This document shows, piece after piece, positions 35,138-43,614 of a stretch of 64,000 nucleotides of DNA (within the stretch, counting starts at the first letter, position 1; each line of letters opens with the position of its first letter). Below the pieces are notes generated by a model that saw only the letters and a program-made list of their open reading frames with translations, made no database searches and was not told the DNA's origin. Both the position numbers and the translations under genes were made by a program. The DNA comes from Gemmatimonadota bacterium (GTDB lineage Bacteria > Gemmatimonadota > Gemmatimonadetes > Gemmatimonadales > GWC2-71-9), in contig QHUJ01000119.1 in NCBI GenBank assembly GCA_003221895.1, forward strand, positions 62,001 to 126,000, given 5' to 3'.

Positions 35138-36139
35138 ATGTTTCGCAGTTGTGCGTTTTGTAACACGCCGTTTGACGGTGATGGTGGCCCTTCAGGCCTG
35201 GGCGTCGGACGCCGCATCGCATTCGATGAGTGGAAAGGCCGGCTGTGGGTCGTCTGCCCGCGCTGTAGTCGCTGGAATCTCACGCCATTTGACGACCGTC
35301 TCGAGCGCATCGAGGCAGTGGCCCGCGCGGCGCAATCGGGCCGCGTCGCCGCATCCACCGACCAGGTCGCGCTGATCCGCTGGGAGCGGTACGACCTCGT
35401 GCGCGTGGGCAAACCGCTCCGCGTCGAGCTGGCGACGTGGCGCTACGGCGAGCGGCTGCGCAACCGGCAACGCGAGCGGATGAAGGTCGTCGTGCCGCTC
35501 ACGGTCGCTGCCATTGGCCTCGGCATTGCGGCCAACGTGGCCGCGGGCGGCGGATTCGGCGTGATCGTGTGGAACATCCATCGGGCCGTTGACTGGGTGT
35601 ACCTGCGGATCGTGGGCAGCCGCAAAGTCTCGCTGATCGAGTCTCCCATTTGCACCCACTGCGGCAGCATCATGCAGCTGCGCGCGCGCCATGTGCAGCA
35701 CGCGCGCATCGTGCCTGACGCGCACGCCGATATGGGTGTGTTATTGAGCTGCCCGCGCTGCCATCAGGAGGGCGCGCAGCTCACAGGGATCGAAGCAGTC
35801 CAGGTGCTGCGGCAGGGCCTGACGTACCTGAACCTGGCGCGCGGCGGCCGCCGCCGCGCCGAGGACGCGGCGCGTGAGGTCGACAGAGTCGGTGGCCCCG
35901 ACCATCTCGTCCGCGAGATTGCCCGGCGCGAGCTGCCGTTGCGGGCCCTGCGGCCGGAGCGAGGACTCGCGCTCGAAATGGCGGTTGATGAGCGCGCAGA
36001 GGTCGAAGAGCTCGAGCGGCAGTGGCGCGAGGCCGAGGAAATCGCCGAAATCGCCGACGGCACACTCGGGTCGTCGACGCTGGTCGAGGAGGAGTTGCGT
36101 CGGCTGAAAAACCGCGACGGAGATCAACCGTCTGGTTGA
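35138..36139 (+). CDS. Membrane protein with several zinc-ribbon CxxC pairs
   Basis: 333 residues; no family recognised. Cysteine pairs lie at CAFC (about 5), CPRC (about 40), CTHC (about 178) and CPRC (about 207), spaced like two zinc ribbons. Between them is one hydrophobic segment ([21 protein letters not shown]) and a second short one ([18 protein letters not shown]), so the two ribbons probably lie on the same side of the membrane. The C-terminal third is arginine- and glutamate-rich helix. Its start follows the ThiO stop with no gap. Confidence 0.7.
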   Translation: MFRSCAFCNTPFDGDGGPSGLGVGRRIAFDEWKGRLWVVCPRCSRWNLTPFDDRLERIEAVARAAQSGRVAASTDQVALIRWERYDLVRVGKPLRVELATWRYGERLRNRQRERMKVVVPLTVAAIGLGIAANVAAGGGFGVIVWNIHRAVDWVYLRIVGSRKVSLIESPICTHCGSIMQLRARHVQHARIVPDAHADMGVLLSCPRCHQEGAQLTGIEAVQVLRQGLTYLNLARGGRRRAEDAAREVDRVGGPDHLVREIARRELPLRALRPERGLALEMAVDERAEVEELERQWREAEEIAEIADGTLGSSTLVEEELRRLKNRDGDQPSG

Positions 36140-36185
36140 ATTTTGGCCTACCCCGGCTCTTAAGCTCAGGCTATCTTCGAGTTCC

Positions 36186-37097
36186 ATGGCTGCGCCTCTC
36201 ATCCAGATCCTCCCTCCACCATCTCGCCAGCCGGTAGAGCCAGCCCGCAAGCCGCCCTGGCTGAAGGTGAAGGCGCCCGGTGGCCCGAACTACGTGGCCC
36301 TCAAGCACATGATGCGCGACCTCAAGCTCCACACCGTCTGCGAGGAGGCGCACTGCCCGAACATCGGCGAATGCTGGGAGCATCACGCCGCCACATTCAT
36401 GATCCTGGGCGACGTGTGCACGCGCAACTGTGCGTACTGCGCGGTCGCGCACGGCACACCGGCGCCGCTCGATGTCGCGGAGCCACAGCGGCTCGCGGGC
36501 GCGGTGGCGCAGATGGGACTCAAGCATGTCGTGATTACGAGCGTGGATCGCGATGACCTGCCGAACGGCGGTGCCGAGGTTTTCGCGGCGTGCATCGAGG
36601 AGATCCGCCGCCTGATGCCGCAGACCTCGATCGAAGTCCTGATCCCCGACTTCAAAGGCGATCTTGATGCGCTCCGCATCATCGTCGACGCCCGGCCCGA
36701 TATCCTGAATCACAATCTCGAGACCATTGCACGGCTGTATCGCATCGCGCGGCCCGGTGGCCGGTACGCGCGCGCGTTGGAGCTGCTCAAGCGGGCGAAG
36801 GAGATGAATCCCGAGCTGCTCACCAAATCGGGACTCATGTGCGGATTGGGGGAGGAGTGGGACGAGCTGCTCGCGTCGATTCGTGACTTGCGCGCGCAGG
36901 GAGTGGACATCATCACGCTGGGACAGTACCTGCGTCCATCCGATCAACATCTGCCGATCGCCCGGTGGTACACGCCCGACGAATTTGCCGACCTGAAGCG
37001 GTACGGGATGTCGCTCGGCTTCCGTCACGTTGAATCGGGCCCACTGGTTCGCTCGAGCTACCATGCATGGGAGCAGATCGAGGCCGCCACGACATGA
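36186..37097 (+). CDS. lipA: Lipoyl synthase
   Basis: 303-residue radical-SAM enzyme that inserts two sulfur atoms into octanoyl chains on lipoyl domains. Both iron-sulfur sites are visible: the auxiliary cluster [13 protein letters not shown] and the radical-SAM [10 protein letters not shown]. The C-terminal RSSY serine motif ([11 protein letters not shown]) is present. First gene of the run lipA-pdhA-pdhB-pdhC-lpd-orf-lipB; its TGA overlaps the pdhA ATG. A weak TATCTTCG element just upstream of the start resembles the promoter-like site of the M23 gene. Confidence 0.97.
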   Translation: MAAPLIQILPPPSRQPVEPARKPPWLKVKAPGGPNYVALKHMMRDLKLHTVCEEAHCPNIGECWEHHAATFMILGDVCTRNCAYCAVAHGTPAPLDVAEPQRLAGAVAQMGLKHVVITSVDRDDLPNGGAEVFAACIEEIRRLMPQTSIEVLIPDFKGDLDALRIIVDARPDILNHNLETIARLYRIARPGGRYARALELLKRAKEMNPELLTKSGLMCGLGEEWDELLASIRDLRAQGVDIITLGQYLRPSDQHLPIARWYTPDEFADLKRYGMSLGFRHVESGPLVRSSYHAWEQIEAATT

Positions 37098-38089
37098 CCG
37101 CTACCGCCAGATCCCCCAAGGACACCGCGCAGACCGAGCTGCACCTCAAGATGCTGCGGCAGATGTTGCTCATCCGTCGCTTCGAGGAGAAGGCGGCCGA
37201 AGCCTACGCACTCGGCAAGATCGGTGGCTTCTGCCATCTCTACATCGGGCAGGAAGCGGTCGCCGTGGGTGCGATCGCGGCCTTGCGGGATGACGACTAC
37301 GTCATCAGCTCATATCGCGAGCACGGCCAGGCGCTGGTCAAGGGGATTTCGCCGAGCGCCGTGATGGCCGAGTTGTTCGGCAAGGCGACGGGTTGCTCGA
37401 AGGGCAAGGGCGGCTCGATGCATCTCTTCGACGCGAAGCGTGGTTTCATGGGTGGTCACGCCATCGTCGGTGGCCACATTCCCCTCGCCGCCGGCCTCGC
37501 GTTCGCCAGCAAATATCAGAGCCAGGGCAAGGTCTGCGTGTGTTTCTTCGGTGAAGCCGCGGTCAACATCGGCGCCTTCCACGAAACGCTGAACATGGCG
37601 TCGGTTTGGAAGTTGCCCGTGATCTTCCTGTGCGAAAACAACCGCTACGGCATGGGCACCGCGTTCGAGCGGGTCGCCGCGGTCACCGACATCGTCGAGC
37701 ATGCGTGCAGCTATGACATGGCTGCCGAGCTGGTGGACGGCATGAACGCGCTCACGGTCTACGACGCGACGCGGCGGGCGGTGGAGCGTGCGCGCAAACA
37801 GAGCCACCCCACGCTGCTCGAGGTCCGCACCTATCGCTACATGGGTCACTCGATGTCGGACCCGCTCCACGGCGTATATCGCACCAAAGACGAGGTCGAG
37901 GAGCAGAAGGCGCGCGATCCGATCACGCACCTCGCGGGCAAGCTCAAAGAGGACGGTGTGATCGACCAGGCAGCGCTCGACGCCATGGATGCCGAGCTCC
38001 ACGCCGAGGTCGAGCAGGCCGTGAAGTTCGCCGATGAGAGTCCGGACCCCGACCCGGCCGAGCTGTTCACCGACGTGCTGGTCGACTGA
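37094..38089 (+). CDS. pdhA: Pyruvate dehydrogenase E1 alpha subunit
   Basis: 331 residues, ATG overlapping the lipA stop. E1 alpha of the two-subunit type: [45 protein letters not shown], the TPP/Mg region [39 protein letters not shown], and a C-terminal [23 protein letters not shown] phosphorylation-loop equivalent. The usual GDG start of the TPP motif reads GEA here, while the closing NN pair is intact. It decarboxylates pyruvate and transfers the acetyl unit to lipoyl-PdhC together with PdhB. Confidence 0.95.
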   Translation: MTATARSPKDTAQTELHLKMLRQMLLIRRFEEKAAEAYALGKIGGFCHLYIGQEAVAVGAIAALRDDDYVISSYREHGQALVKGISPSAVMAELFGKATGCSKGKGGSMHLFDAKRGFMGGHAIVGGHIPLAAGLAFASKYQSQGKVCVCFFGEAAVNIGAFHETLNMASVWKLPVIFLCENNRYGMGTAFERVAAVTDIVEHACSYDMAAELVDGMNALTVYDATRRAVERARKQSHPTLLEVRTYRYMGHSMSDPLHGVYRTKDEVEEQKARDPITHLAGKLKEDGVIDQAALDAMDAELHAEVEQAVKFADESPDPDPAELFTDVLVD

Positions 38090-38091
38090 CG

Positions 38092-39072
38092 ATGGCCACC
38101 CTCACCTATCGGGACGCGCTCAACCAGGCGCTGCGTGAAGAGATGCAGCGCGATCCCAATGTTTTCCTGATGGGCGAAGAAGTCGGCGTCTACCAGGGCG
38201 CCTACAAGGTGAGTCGCGGGCTGCTCGAGGAATTCGGACCGCAGCGGATCGTGGATACGCCGATCGCCGAGCTGGGATTCGCCGGCATCGGGGTCGGTGC
38301 GGCGATGAGCGGACTGCGGCCCGTGATCGAATTCATGACGTGGAATTTCGCTGTCCTGGCGCTGGATCAGATCGTCAATTCAGCCGCCAAGATGCTCTAC
38401 ATGTCGGGCGGCCAGATTTCCATGCCGATCGTGTTTCGCGGGCCCAACGGCGCGGCTCTTCAGCTGGCGTCACAACATTCGCAGGCGTGGGAAAGCTGGC
38501 TCGCCCACATTCCCGGCCTGAAGGTCGTAGCACCCGCGACCCCCGCCGACGCGAAGGGTCTGCTCAAATCCGCAATCCGCGATAACAATCCGGTGATCGT
38601 GCTGGAAGGCGAGATGTTATACAACATCAAGGGCGAGGTTCCGGACGGCGAGCACGTCGTGCCGATCGGGAAAGCCGACACCAAGCGTCCGGGGACCGAT
38701 GTGACGCTGGTCTGTCATTCCAAGACGTTGACCGTTGCCCTGAAAGCGGCAGAGCAGCTCGCCGCGCAAAACGTCTCCGCGGAAGTGCTCGATCTGCGAT
38801 CACTCCGGCCCCTCGATGAGTCCGCAATTCTCGAGTCGGTAAAGAAGACGAACCGGGCCGTCGTCGTGGAAGAAGGGTGGCCGCACGCGGGGATCGGGGC
38901 GCAGATCGTCGATCTCATTCAGCGCGACGCATTCGACGATCTCGACGCGCCCGTGCAGCGCGTCACGCAGGCGGACGTCCCGATGCCGTACAACAAGCTG
39001 CTCGAGCGCGCTGCCAAGGCATCGCCGGAAAGAGTCGTGGCAGCGGCTCGTCGCGTTCTGTACTTGGACTAG
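38092..39072 (+). CDS. pdhB: Pyruvate dehydrogenase E1 beta subunit
   Basis: 326 residues, two bases after the pdhA stop. Typical E1 beta: ALREEMQRDPNVFLMGEEVGVYQGAYKVSRGLLEEFGPQRIVDTPIAELGFAGIGVGAAM, FMTWNFAVLALDQIVNSAAK and the C-terminal transketolase half (VVEEGWPHAGIGAQIVD, PMPYNKLLE). With PdhA it forms the alpha2beta2 E1 that drives the lipoyl domain of PdhC. Confidence 0.96.
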   Translation: MATLTYRDALNQALREEMQRDPNVFLMGEEVGVYQGAYKVSRGLLEEFGPQRIVDTPIAELGFAGIGVGAAMSGLRPVIEFMTWNFAVLALDQIVNSAAKMLYMSGGQISMPIVFRGPNGAALQLASQHSQAWESWLAHIPGLKVVAPATPADAKGLLKSAIRDNNPVIVLEGEMLYNIKGEVPDGEHVVPIGKADTKRPGTDVTLVCHSKTLTVALKAAEQLAAQNVSAEVLDLRSLRPLDESAILESVKKTNRAVVVEEGWPHAGIGAQIVDLIQRDAFDDLDAPVQRVTQADVPMPYNKLLERAAKASPERVVAAARRVLYLD

Positions 39073-39075
39073 CCC

Positions 39076-40338
39076 ATGGCGACCAAAGTCCACATGGAAG
39101 CGTTGTCGCCGACGATGGAGGAAGGGCGCCTCGTGAAGTGGACCAAGCACGAGGGCGACGCCGTCAAATCGGGGGACACGCTCGCCGAGGTCGAGACCGA
39201 TAAGGCTGTCATGGAGCTGGTGGCGCGTGCGGATGGCCAGCTCCTCAAGGTGGTCGTGCCCGAAGGCAGCACGGTGCCCGTCGGGAATGTGGTGGCGTGG
39301 ATTGGGAAGCCTGGCGAGAAGGTGGATGGAGATGGCGCGAGTGCGCCAGCGGCGACGGCACCGGTGCCCGCCGCCAAACCGGCTCCCCGGCAACCGCCGG
39401 CTCCTGCGCCTCTGCCCGCCCCCGCCCCCCCGGCTCCGCAGCCCGTTCCGGCCGATTCGACGCGAGTAAAAGCATCGCCGCTCGCACGCCGCATCGCGAA
39501 GGATGCAGGCGTCGACCTCAAGCTCGTCCAGGGGTCGGGTCCCGGCGGGCGGGTCATAAAGCGCGACGTTGAAGGCGCGCCCGCGTCGAGCGCGCCAGCT
39601 GCTGCCCCCGCCGCCCCACGCCCCACGTACCACGCACCACGCACCGCTGAGCCTTACGAGGACGTCCCTCTCACCCAGATTCGCAAGACGATCGCCAAGC
39701 GGCTCGCCGCCTCGATTGGGCCGATTCCGCATTTCTTCCTGACGACCGAGATCGACATGGAGCGCGCCGCCGAAGCCCGCGAGGCGCTCAACACGCAGCT
39801 GGGCGAAGCAGGCGGCAAGATCTCATTCAACGACATCATCATCAAAGCCGTCGCCCTGGCCCTGGTGCAGCACCGCGCCTGCAATGCCTGGTTCCAGGAG
39901 GATCACATCCGCTACTGGAACGAGGTGCACATCGGGATGGCCGTCGCGATCGAAGACGGCCTGATCACGCCCGTGATCCGCAATGCCGACACGAAATCGC
40001 TGCGCGAGATCAGCACCGAGTCGCGCGAGCTGGCCGGGAGGGCGCGGAATCGCCGTCTCAAACCGGAGGAGTACACGGGGGCGACGTTCAGCGTCTCGAA
40101 TCTCGGGATGTTCGACATCGATCAGTTCACGGCCGTGATCAACCCGCCCGAGGCCGGTATCGTCGCGATCGGCAGTGTCGCCGCAAAGGCTGTTCCCGAT
40201 GGAGACCGCGTGGTGGTGCGCCGCCGCATGCGACTGACCATGAGCTGCGACCACCGCGTGATCGATGGGGCCACCGGCGCGGCGTTCTTGAGAACGCTCA
40301 AGCAGATGCTGGAGAATCCGCTGGCGATGCTTTTGTAA
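39076..40338 (+). CDS. pdhC: Dihydrolipoamide acetyltransferase, E2 of pyruvate dehydrogenase
   Basis: 420 residues. One N-terminal lipoyl domain (lipoylated lysine in VETDKAVMEL, residues 1-~77), a proline-alanine linker, a peripheral-subunit-binding domain (VKASPLARRIAKDAGVDLKLVQGSGPGGRVIKRDVE) and the catalytic core ending SCDHRVIDGATGAAFL with the active histidine and aspartate. It transfers the acetyl group to CoA and forms the core of the complex. A second linker (RPTYHAPRTAEP) before the core is coded by a 7-bp CCACG repeat, see 39616. Two bases separate its ATG from the pdhB stop region. Confidence 0.96.
   Translation: MATKVHMEALSPTMEEGRLVKWTKHEGDAVKSGDTLAEVETDKAVMELVARADGQLLKVVVPEGSTVPVGNVVAWIGKPGEKVDGDGASAPAATAPVPAAKPAPRQPPAPAPLPAPAPPAPQPVPADSTRVKASPLARRIAKDAGVDLKLVQGSGPGGRVIKRDVEGAPASSAPAAAPAAPRPTYHAPRTAEPYEDVPLTQIRKTIAKRLAASIGPIPHFFLTTEIDMERAAEAREALNTQLGEAGGKISFNDIIIKAVALALVQHRACNAWFQEDHIRYWNEVHIGMAVAIEDGLITPVIRNADTKSLREISTESRELAGRARNRRLKPEEYTGATFSVSNLGMFDIDQFTAVINPPEAGIVAIGSVAAKAVPDGDRVVVRRRMRLTMSCDHRVIDGATGAAFLRTLKQMLENPLAMLL
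39616..39645. repeat. 7-bp CCACG-type tandem repeat in pdhC linker
   Basis: CCACGCC, CCACGTA, CCACGCA, CCACGCA at exact 7-base spacing encode the RPTYHAPRT part of the flexible linker between the subunit-binding and catalytic domains. Linker tolerance would allow such an insertion. Confidence 0.8.
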
Positions 40339-40346
40339 TGCGAAAC

Positions 40347-40433
40347 GGGGAATGCGGAATGCGGAATTGATCGGGGCGCGTCGAAGCGCATGACACTCGC
40401 CCCTACATTCCACATTCCACATTCCACATTCCG
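40347..40433. repeat. 7-bp repeats in inverted arms between pdhC and lpd
   Basis: The left arm is GGAATGC GGAATGC GGAATT, the right arm four CATTCCA-type units, all at 7-base spacing. GGGGCG and CGCCCC lie inside the arms, so RNA from this gap could fold into a long imperfect hairpin with one mismatch per 7-base step. No gene is present in these 87 bases. It may end or slow transcription between pdhC and lpd, or be a mobile short repeat. Confidence 0.8.
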
Positions 40434-40453
40434 TATTTCCGAAGGGGGAACCG

Positions 40454-41845
40454 TTGGCAAACAGTTTTGACGTCATTGTGCTCGGGGGGGGCCCCGCGGG
40501 CTACGTCTGCGCCATCCGCTGCGCCCAGCTCGGTTTCGCGACGACGGTGATCGAGCAGGAGAAGCTGGGCGGCGTCTGCGTGAACATCGGCTGCATTCCC
40601 ACCAAAGCGCTGCTGCACTCGGCCTACCTCGCCAATGTGCTCAAGGAATCGAAGGACTTCGGCGTCGAGGCCGGCAGCGTCAAGACGGATTACGGCGTCG
40701 CCATGAAGCGCTCGCGCCGCGTGGCCGATCAGAACTCCAAGGGCGTCGAGTTTCTGATGAAGAAGCACAAGATCACGGTGGTCAAAGGCACCGGCGTCCT
40801 GCAGCCCGGCAAGAAGGTGAAGGTCGGGAATGACGTCTACGAGGCAAAGAAGGCCGTCGTGATCGCGACCGGCTCGCGGGTCAAAGGGATTCCGCAGATC
40901 GGTCTCGAGATCAACAAGACGACCGTCATCTCGTCCGACGAGGCGCTCCTGATGGAGCGGATTCCCGGGACGCTCGCGATCATCGGCGCGGGCGCGGTCG
41001 GCATGGAGTTCGCCGACATTTTCGCGGCGTTCGGCGTGAAGGTGACGCTCATCGAAGCACTGCCCCGCATTCTCCCGATCGAGGATGCCGAATCGTCGGA
41101 CGTCCTCTCCAAGAGCTTTCGCAAGCGGGGCATCGAGGTGATCGCCGGCGCCCAGGTCACCAAGGCGACCGTCGCCAAGGACAAGGTCACGCTCGACGTG
41201 ACAGCGGGCGGTGAGAAGAAACAGGTGGTGGCAGCCGCGGTGCTGATGGCCGCCGGCCGTGCCGTGAACACTGAGAACATCGGCCTCAAGGAGTGCGGCA
41301 TCCAGCTCACCGACCGTGGCTTCATCAAGATCGACCAGAACCTTCAGACCACGACGCCCGGCTACTACGCGATTGGCGATGTCGCGGGACCGCCCATGCT
41401 GGCGCACAAAGGGAGCCGCGAGGGGGTCGTTGTCGCCGAACTCCTTGCCGGCCAGAAGCCGCATCCGATCAAATACGACAATGTGCCGAGCGTGACGTAC
41501 TGCCATCCCGAGGTGGCGAGCATCGGGCTGACAGAAGATCAATGCAAAGAGAAGAAGCTGGACTACGTGGCAGGGAAATTTCCTTTCTCCGCCAATGGTC
41601 GCGCGCGGGGCACCGGCGAGACCGAAGGGTTCGTCAAGATTCTGCGCGACAAGAAGTACGGGGAGATCCTCGGCGCCCACATCGTCGGGGCGCACGCGTC
41701 CGAGATGATCCATGAGCTGGCAGTGGCGCGCGAAAACGAGTACACGGTCGAAGAAGTCGATCTGGCGATCCATGCCCATCCCACCATGTCCGAAGCCATC
41801 GCGGACGCCGCGCTCGACTCGCTCGGACGGGCCGTCAACATTTGA
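40454..41845 (+). CDS. lpd: Dihydrolipoamide dehydrogenase, E3
   Basis: 463 residues from a TTG with GAAGGGGG just upstream. FAD site VIVLGGGPAGYVCAIRCAQLG, redox cysteines in GGVCVNIGCIPTKALL, NAD site AIIGAGAVGMEFADIFAAFG, FAD loop GYYAIGDVAGPPMLAHKGSREG and the interface histidine-glutamate in IHAHPTMSE. It reoxidises the lipoyl groups of PdhC and can also serve GcvH. The VGNDVYEAKKAVVIATGSR segment and the rest are full length. Its TGA overlaps the TTG of the next gene. Confidence 0.97.
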   Translation: MANSFDVIVLGGGPAGYVCAIRCAQLGFATTVIEQEKLGGVCVNIGCIPTKALLHSAYLANVLKESKDFGVEAGSVKTDYGVAMKRSRRVADQNSKGVEFLMKKHKITVVKGTGVLQPGKKVKVGNDVYEAKKAVVIATGSRVKGIPQIGLEINKTTVISSDEALLMERIPGTLAIIGAGAVGMEFADIFAAFGVKVTLIEALPRILPIEDAESSDVLSKSFRKRGIEVIAGAQVTKATVAKDKVTLDVTAGGEKKQVVAAAVLMAAGRAVNTENIGLKECGIQLTDRGFIKIDQNLQTTTPGYYAIGDVAGPPMLAHKGSREGVVVAELLAGQKPHPIKYDNVPSVTYCHPEVASIGLTEDQCKEKKLDYVAGKFPFSANGRARGTGETEGFVKILRDKKYGEILGAHIVGAHASEMIHELAVARENEYTVEEVDLAIHAHPTMSEAIADAALDSLGRAVNI

Positions 41846-42285
41846 CCGAAGACACGAGGAAGGACGCGCTCGCGTTAGGACTCGGCTCGCTGGGCTCGGG
41901 AGTGGGCTTCGGAGGTGCCTGTTTGACGGTGGCCCAAATCGTCGCCTCGATTCTCCGCGGCGACCTCGCCCCGGACGCCTACAGGGCTAACGCCGCCGAT
42001 CCTCTGCTCGCCGGGCTCATCGCTGCTGTGGGCGTCGGTGGTGCGTTCGGGTGGTATCGCAGTTTTGCCCTCGACAACATCTGGCAACGTGGCGTGATCG
42101 CCGTGCTCGCGGCGGTCGGGGCAATCCTCGTCGGCTTTCTCGCCGCCCCCCTGGATCGTTTCTTCGGCATCGCGGGAATGATCGTGTGGGTGGCGATCAA
42201 CATCGCGTTCGGCATCTTCGGCACGCGTTGGGCGATACGCGGTAAAGGGACGGGCGAACAGGGGCAAGGGACGGGGACCGCATGA
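41842..42285 (+). CDS. Small membrane protein of unknown function
   Basis: 147 residues from a TTG overlapping the lpd stop (TTGA). Four hydrophobic stretches are visible (LGSGVGFGGACLTVAQIVASIL, LLAGLIAAVGVGGAFGWY, GVIAVLAAVGAILVGFLAAPL, MIVWVAINIAFGIFGT). The tail GKGTGEQGQGTGTA is encoded by a GGGACGG-type 7-bp repeat and is probably not conserved. No family signature. It lies between lpd and lipB with 4-bp overlaps on both sides. Confidence 0.7.
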   Translation: MTEDTRKDALALGLGSLGSGVGFGGACLTVAQIVASILRGDLAPDAYRANAADPLLAGLIAAVGVGGAFGWYRSFALDNIWQRGVIAVLAAVGAILVGFLAAPLDRFFGIAGMIVWVAINIAFGIFGTRWAIRGKGTGEQGQGTGTA

Positions 42286-42974
42286 AGCCACTCGAAATCA
42301 TCGAAGCGGGACTGGTTCCGTACAGCGAAGCCCTGGAGTGGCAACGCCAACTGGCCGACGACCGGATCACCGGCCAGCTGGCCCATGACATACTACTGTT
42401 ACTCGAACATCCTCCGGTTGTAACCCTGGGCCGGAACTCGCACGCAGCACACCTGCTGCGCTCATCGGGCATCGATGTGTTCGAAGTCGAGCGCGGGGGC
42501 GACGTGACGTACCACGGCCCGGGCCAACTCGTCGGCTATCCCATCCTCGACCTCAGCGGCTACAAGCAGGATCTCCACTGGTACCTGCGAACGCTCGAGC
42601 AGGCCCTGATCGACGCCCTCGGCGTGCTCGACATCCCCGCCGAGCGCAATGCGGGATTCACGGGCGTGTGGACGCGGGGCAGGAAGATTGCGAGCATCGG
42701 AATCCACGTGAAGCAATGGGTCACCTGGCACGGCTTTGCGCTCAATGTCTCCACCGACCTGGCACATTTCGATCGGATCGTGCCGTGTGGGATTGAGGGT
42801 GTCGTGATGACGTCGGTGGAACGGGAGCGGGGAGCGGGGCGCAGCGAGCCGTTGTGGCGTGAGAGCGTTGGTGCGGTGGTGGCTGGCTTTCAGAAGGCTT
42901 TCGGCGCGTCGATTATTCCGTCCCCTGAAGGGGCCGCTTTAGCCCACGGATCAACACGAAGTGCCCGCCTCTAG
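42282..42974 (+). CDS. lipB: Lipoyl(octanoyl) transferase
   Basis: 230 residues; moves octanoyl from acyl carrier protein to lipoyl domains, giving LipA its substrate. Family marks: LEHPPVVTLGRNSHAAHLL, the RGGDVTYHGPGQLVGYPILDL signature, the catalytic lysine in KIASIGIHVKQWVTWHGFALNV and the catalytic cysteine in FDRIVPCGI. Two late stretches are coded by short repeats: ERERGAGR (GGGAGCG units at 42823) and the tail PEGAALAHGSTRSARL, which reads through a CCCCTGAAGGGG palindrome. Its start overlaps the previous stop, and its end overlaps the next gene by 14 bases. Confidence 0.95.
   Translation: MKPLEIIEAGLVPYSEALEWQRQLADDRITGQLAHDILLLLEHPPVVTLGRNSHAAHLLRSSGIDVFEVERGGDVTYHGPGQLVGYPILDLSGYKQDLHWYLRTLEQALIDALGVLDIPAERNAGFTGVWTRGRKIASIGIHVKQWVTWHGFALNVSTDLAHFDRIVPCGIEGVVMTSVERERGAGRSEPLWRESVGAVVAGFQKAFGASIIPSPEGAALAHGSTRSARL
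42823..42843. repeat. 7-bp GGGAGCG repeat inside lipB
   Basis: GGGAGCG, GGGAGCG, GGGCGCA at 7-base spacing encode ERERGAGR in the variable region after the LipB active-site cysteine. Confidence 0.65.
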
Positions 42975-43593
42975 TCCTCCCCGGATCCCGCCCGGCCAGA
43001 TCCAAACCACCAAATGGCCGGTCCTGCACTACGGCGATGTCCCGACGATCGACACATCCAAGTGGACATTTCGGGTCTCCGGACTCGTCGAGCGACCATT
43101 TACGCTGACCTACGACGAGTTTCTCGCGCTGCCGCGCCAGACGGTCCAGTGCGACATCCATTGCGTCACTACCTGGAGCCGGCTCGACAATACGTTCGAG
43201 GGAGTTTCCGTGCAGGCGCTGCTCGAGCGCGCGGGATTGAAGCCGGCGGCGAAGTATTGCCTGGTCGTCGCCGAACAGGGATTCACGACCAATCTCCCAC
43301 TGTCGGATCTCAACCGGCCCGAGAATCTCATTGCTTTGAAGTGGGCTGGCGAGTTGCTGACGCCCGAGCACGGCTGGCCGGCGCGGCTGCTGGTGCCGCA
43401 TCTCTACTTCTGGAAGAGCGCGAAGTGGGTGCGGGGATTCGAGCTGCTGGACGAGGATCTACCCGGTTTCTGGGAGCAGAACGGCTATCACATGCGGGGC
43501 GATCCGTGGACCGAAGAGCGATACGGCGGCCGCGGCCTCACGCAACACGAGATCAACAAGTTTCGGAATGCGAGTAAGAAGATCGCTCGGTGA
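42961..43593 (+). CDS. Sulfite-oxidase-fold molybdopterin-dependent protein
   Basis: 210 residues from a GTG inside the end of lipB. DIHCVTTWSRLDNTFEGVSV holds the molybdenum-ligand cysteine of the SuoX/YedY (MsrP) fold, and LVAEQG-like FTTNLPL, LALKWAGELLTPEHGWPARLLVPHLYFWKSAKWVRGFEL follow the family pattern. There is no signal peptide or twin arginine, unlike MsrP, and no dimerisation domain, so it is a short cytoplasmic member. Substrate unknown. Converges on the M20 dipeptidase with 21 bases between stops. Confidence 0.88.
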   Translation: MPASSPPRIPPGQIQTTKWPVLHYGDVPTIDTSKWTFRVSGLVERPFTLTYDEFLALPRQTVQCDIHCVTTWSRLDNTFEGVSVQALLERAGLKPAAKYCLVVAEQGFTTNLPLSDLNRPENLIALKWAGELLTPEHGWPARLLVPHLYFWKSAKWVRGFELLDEDLPGFWEQNGYHMRGDPWTEERYGGRGLTQHEINKFRNASKKIAR

Positions 43594-43614
43594 TCCCCGA
43601 GCGTGGACCCGGGG

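Noticed and set aside
40339-40453. Small gene or tRNA in the pdhC-lpd gap
   Set aside because: The gap is filled by heptamer repeats; no cloverleaf or start codon with a ribosome site except the lpd TTG.
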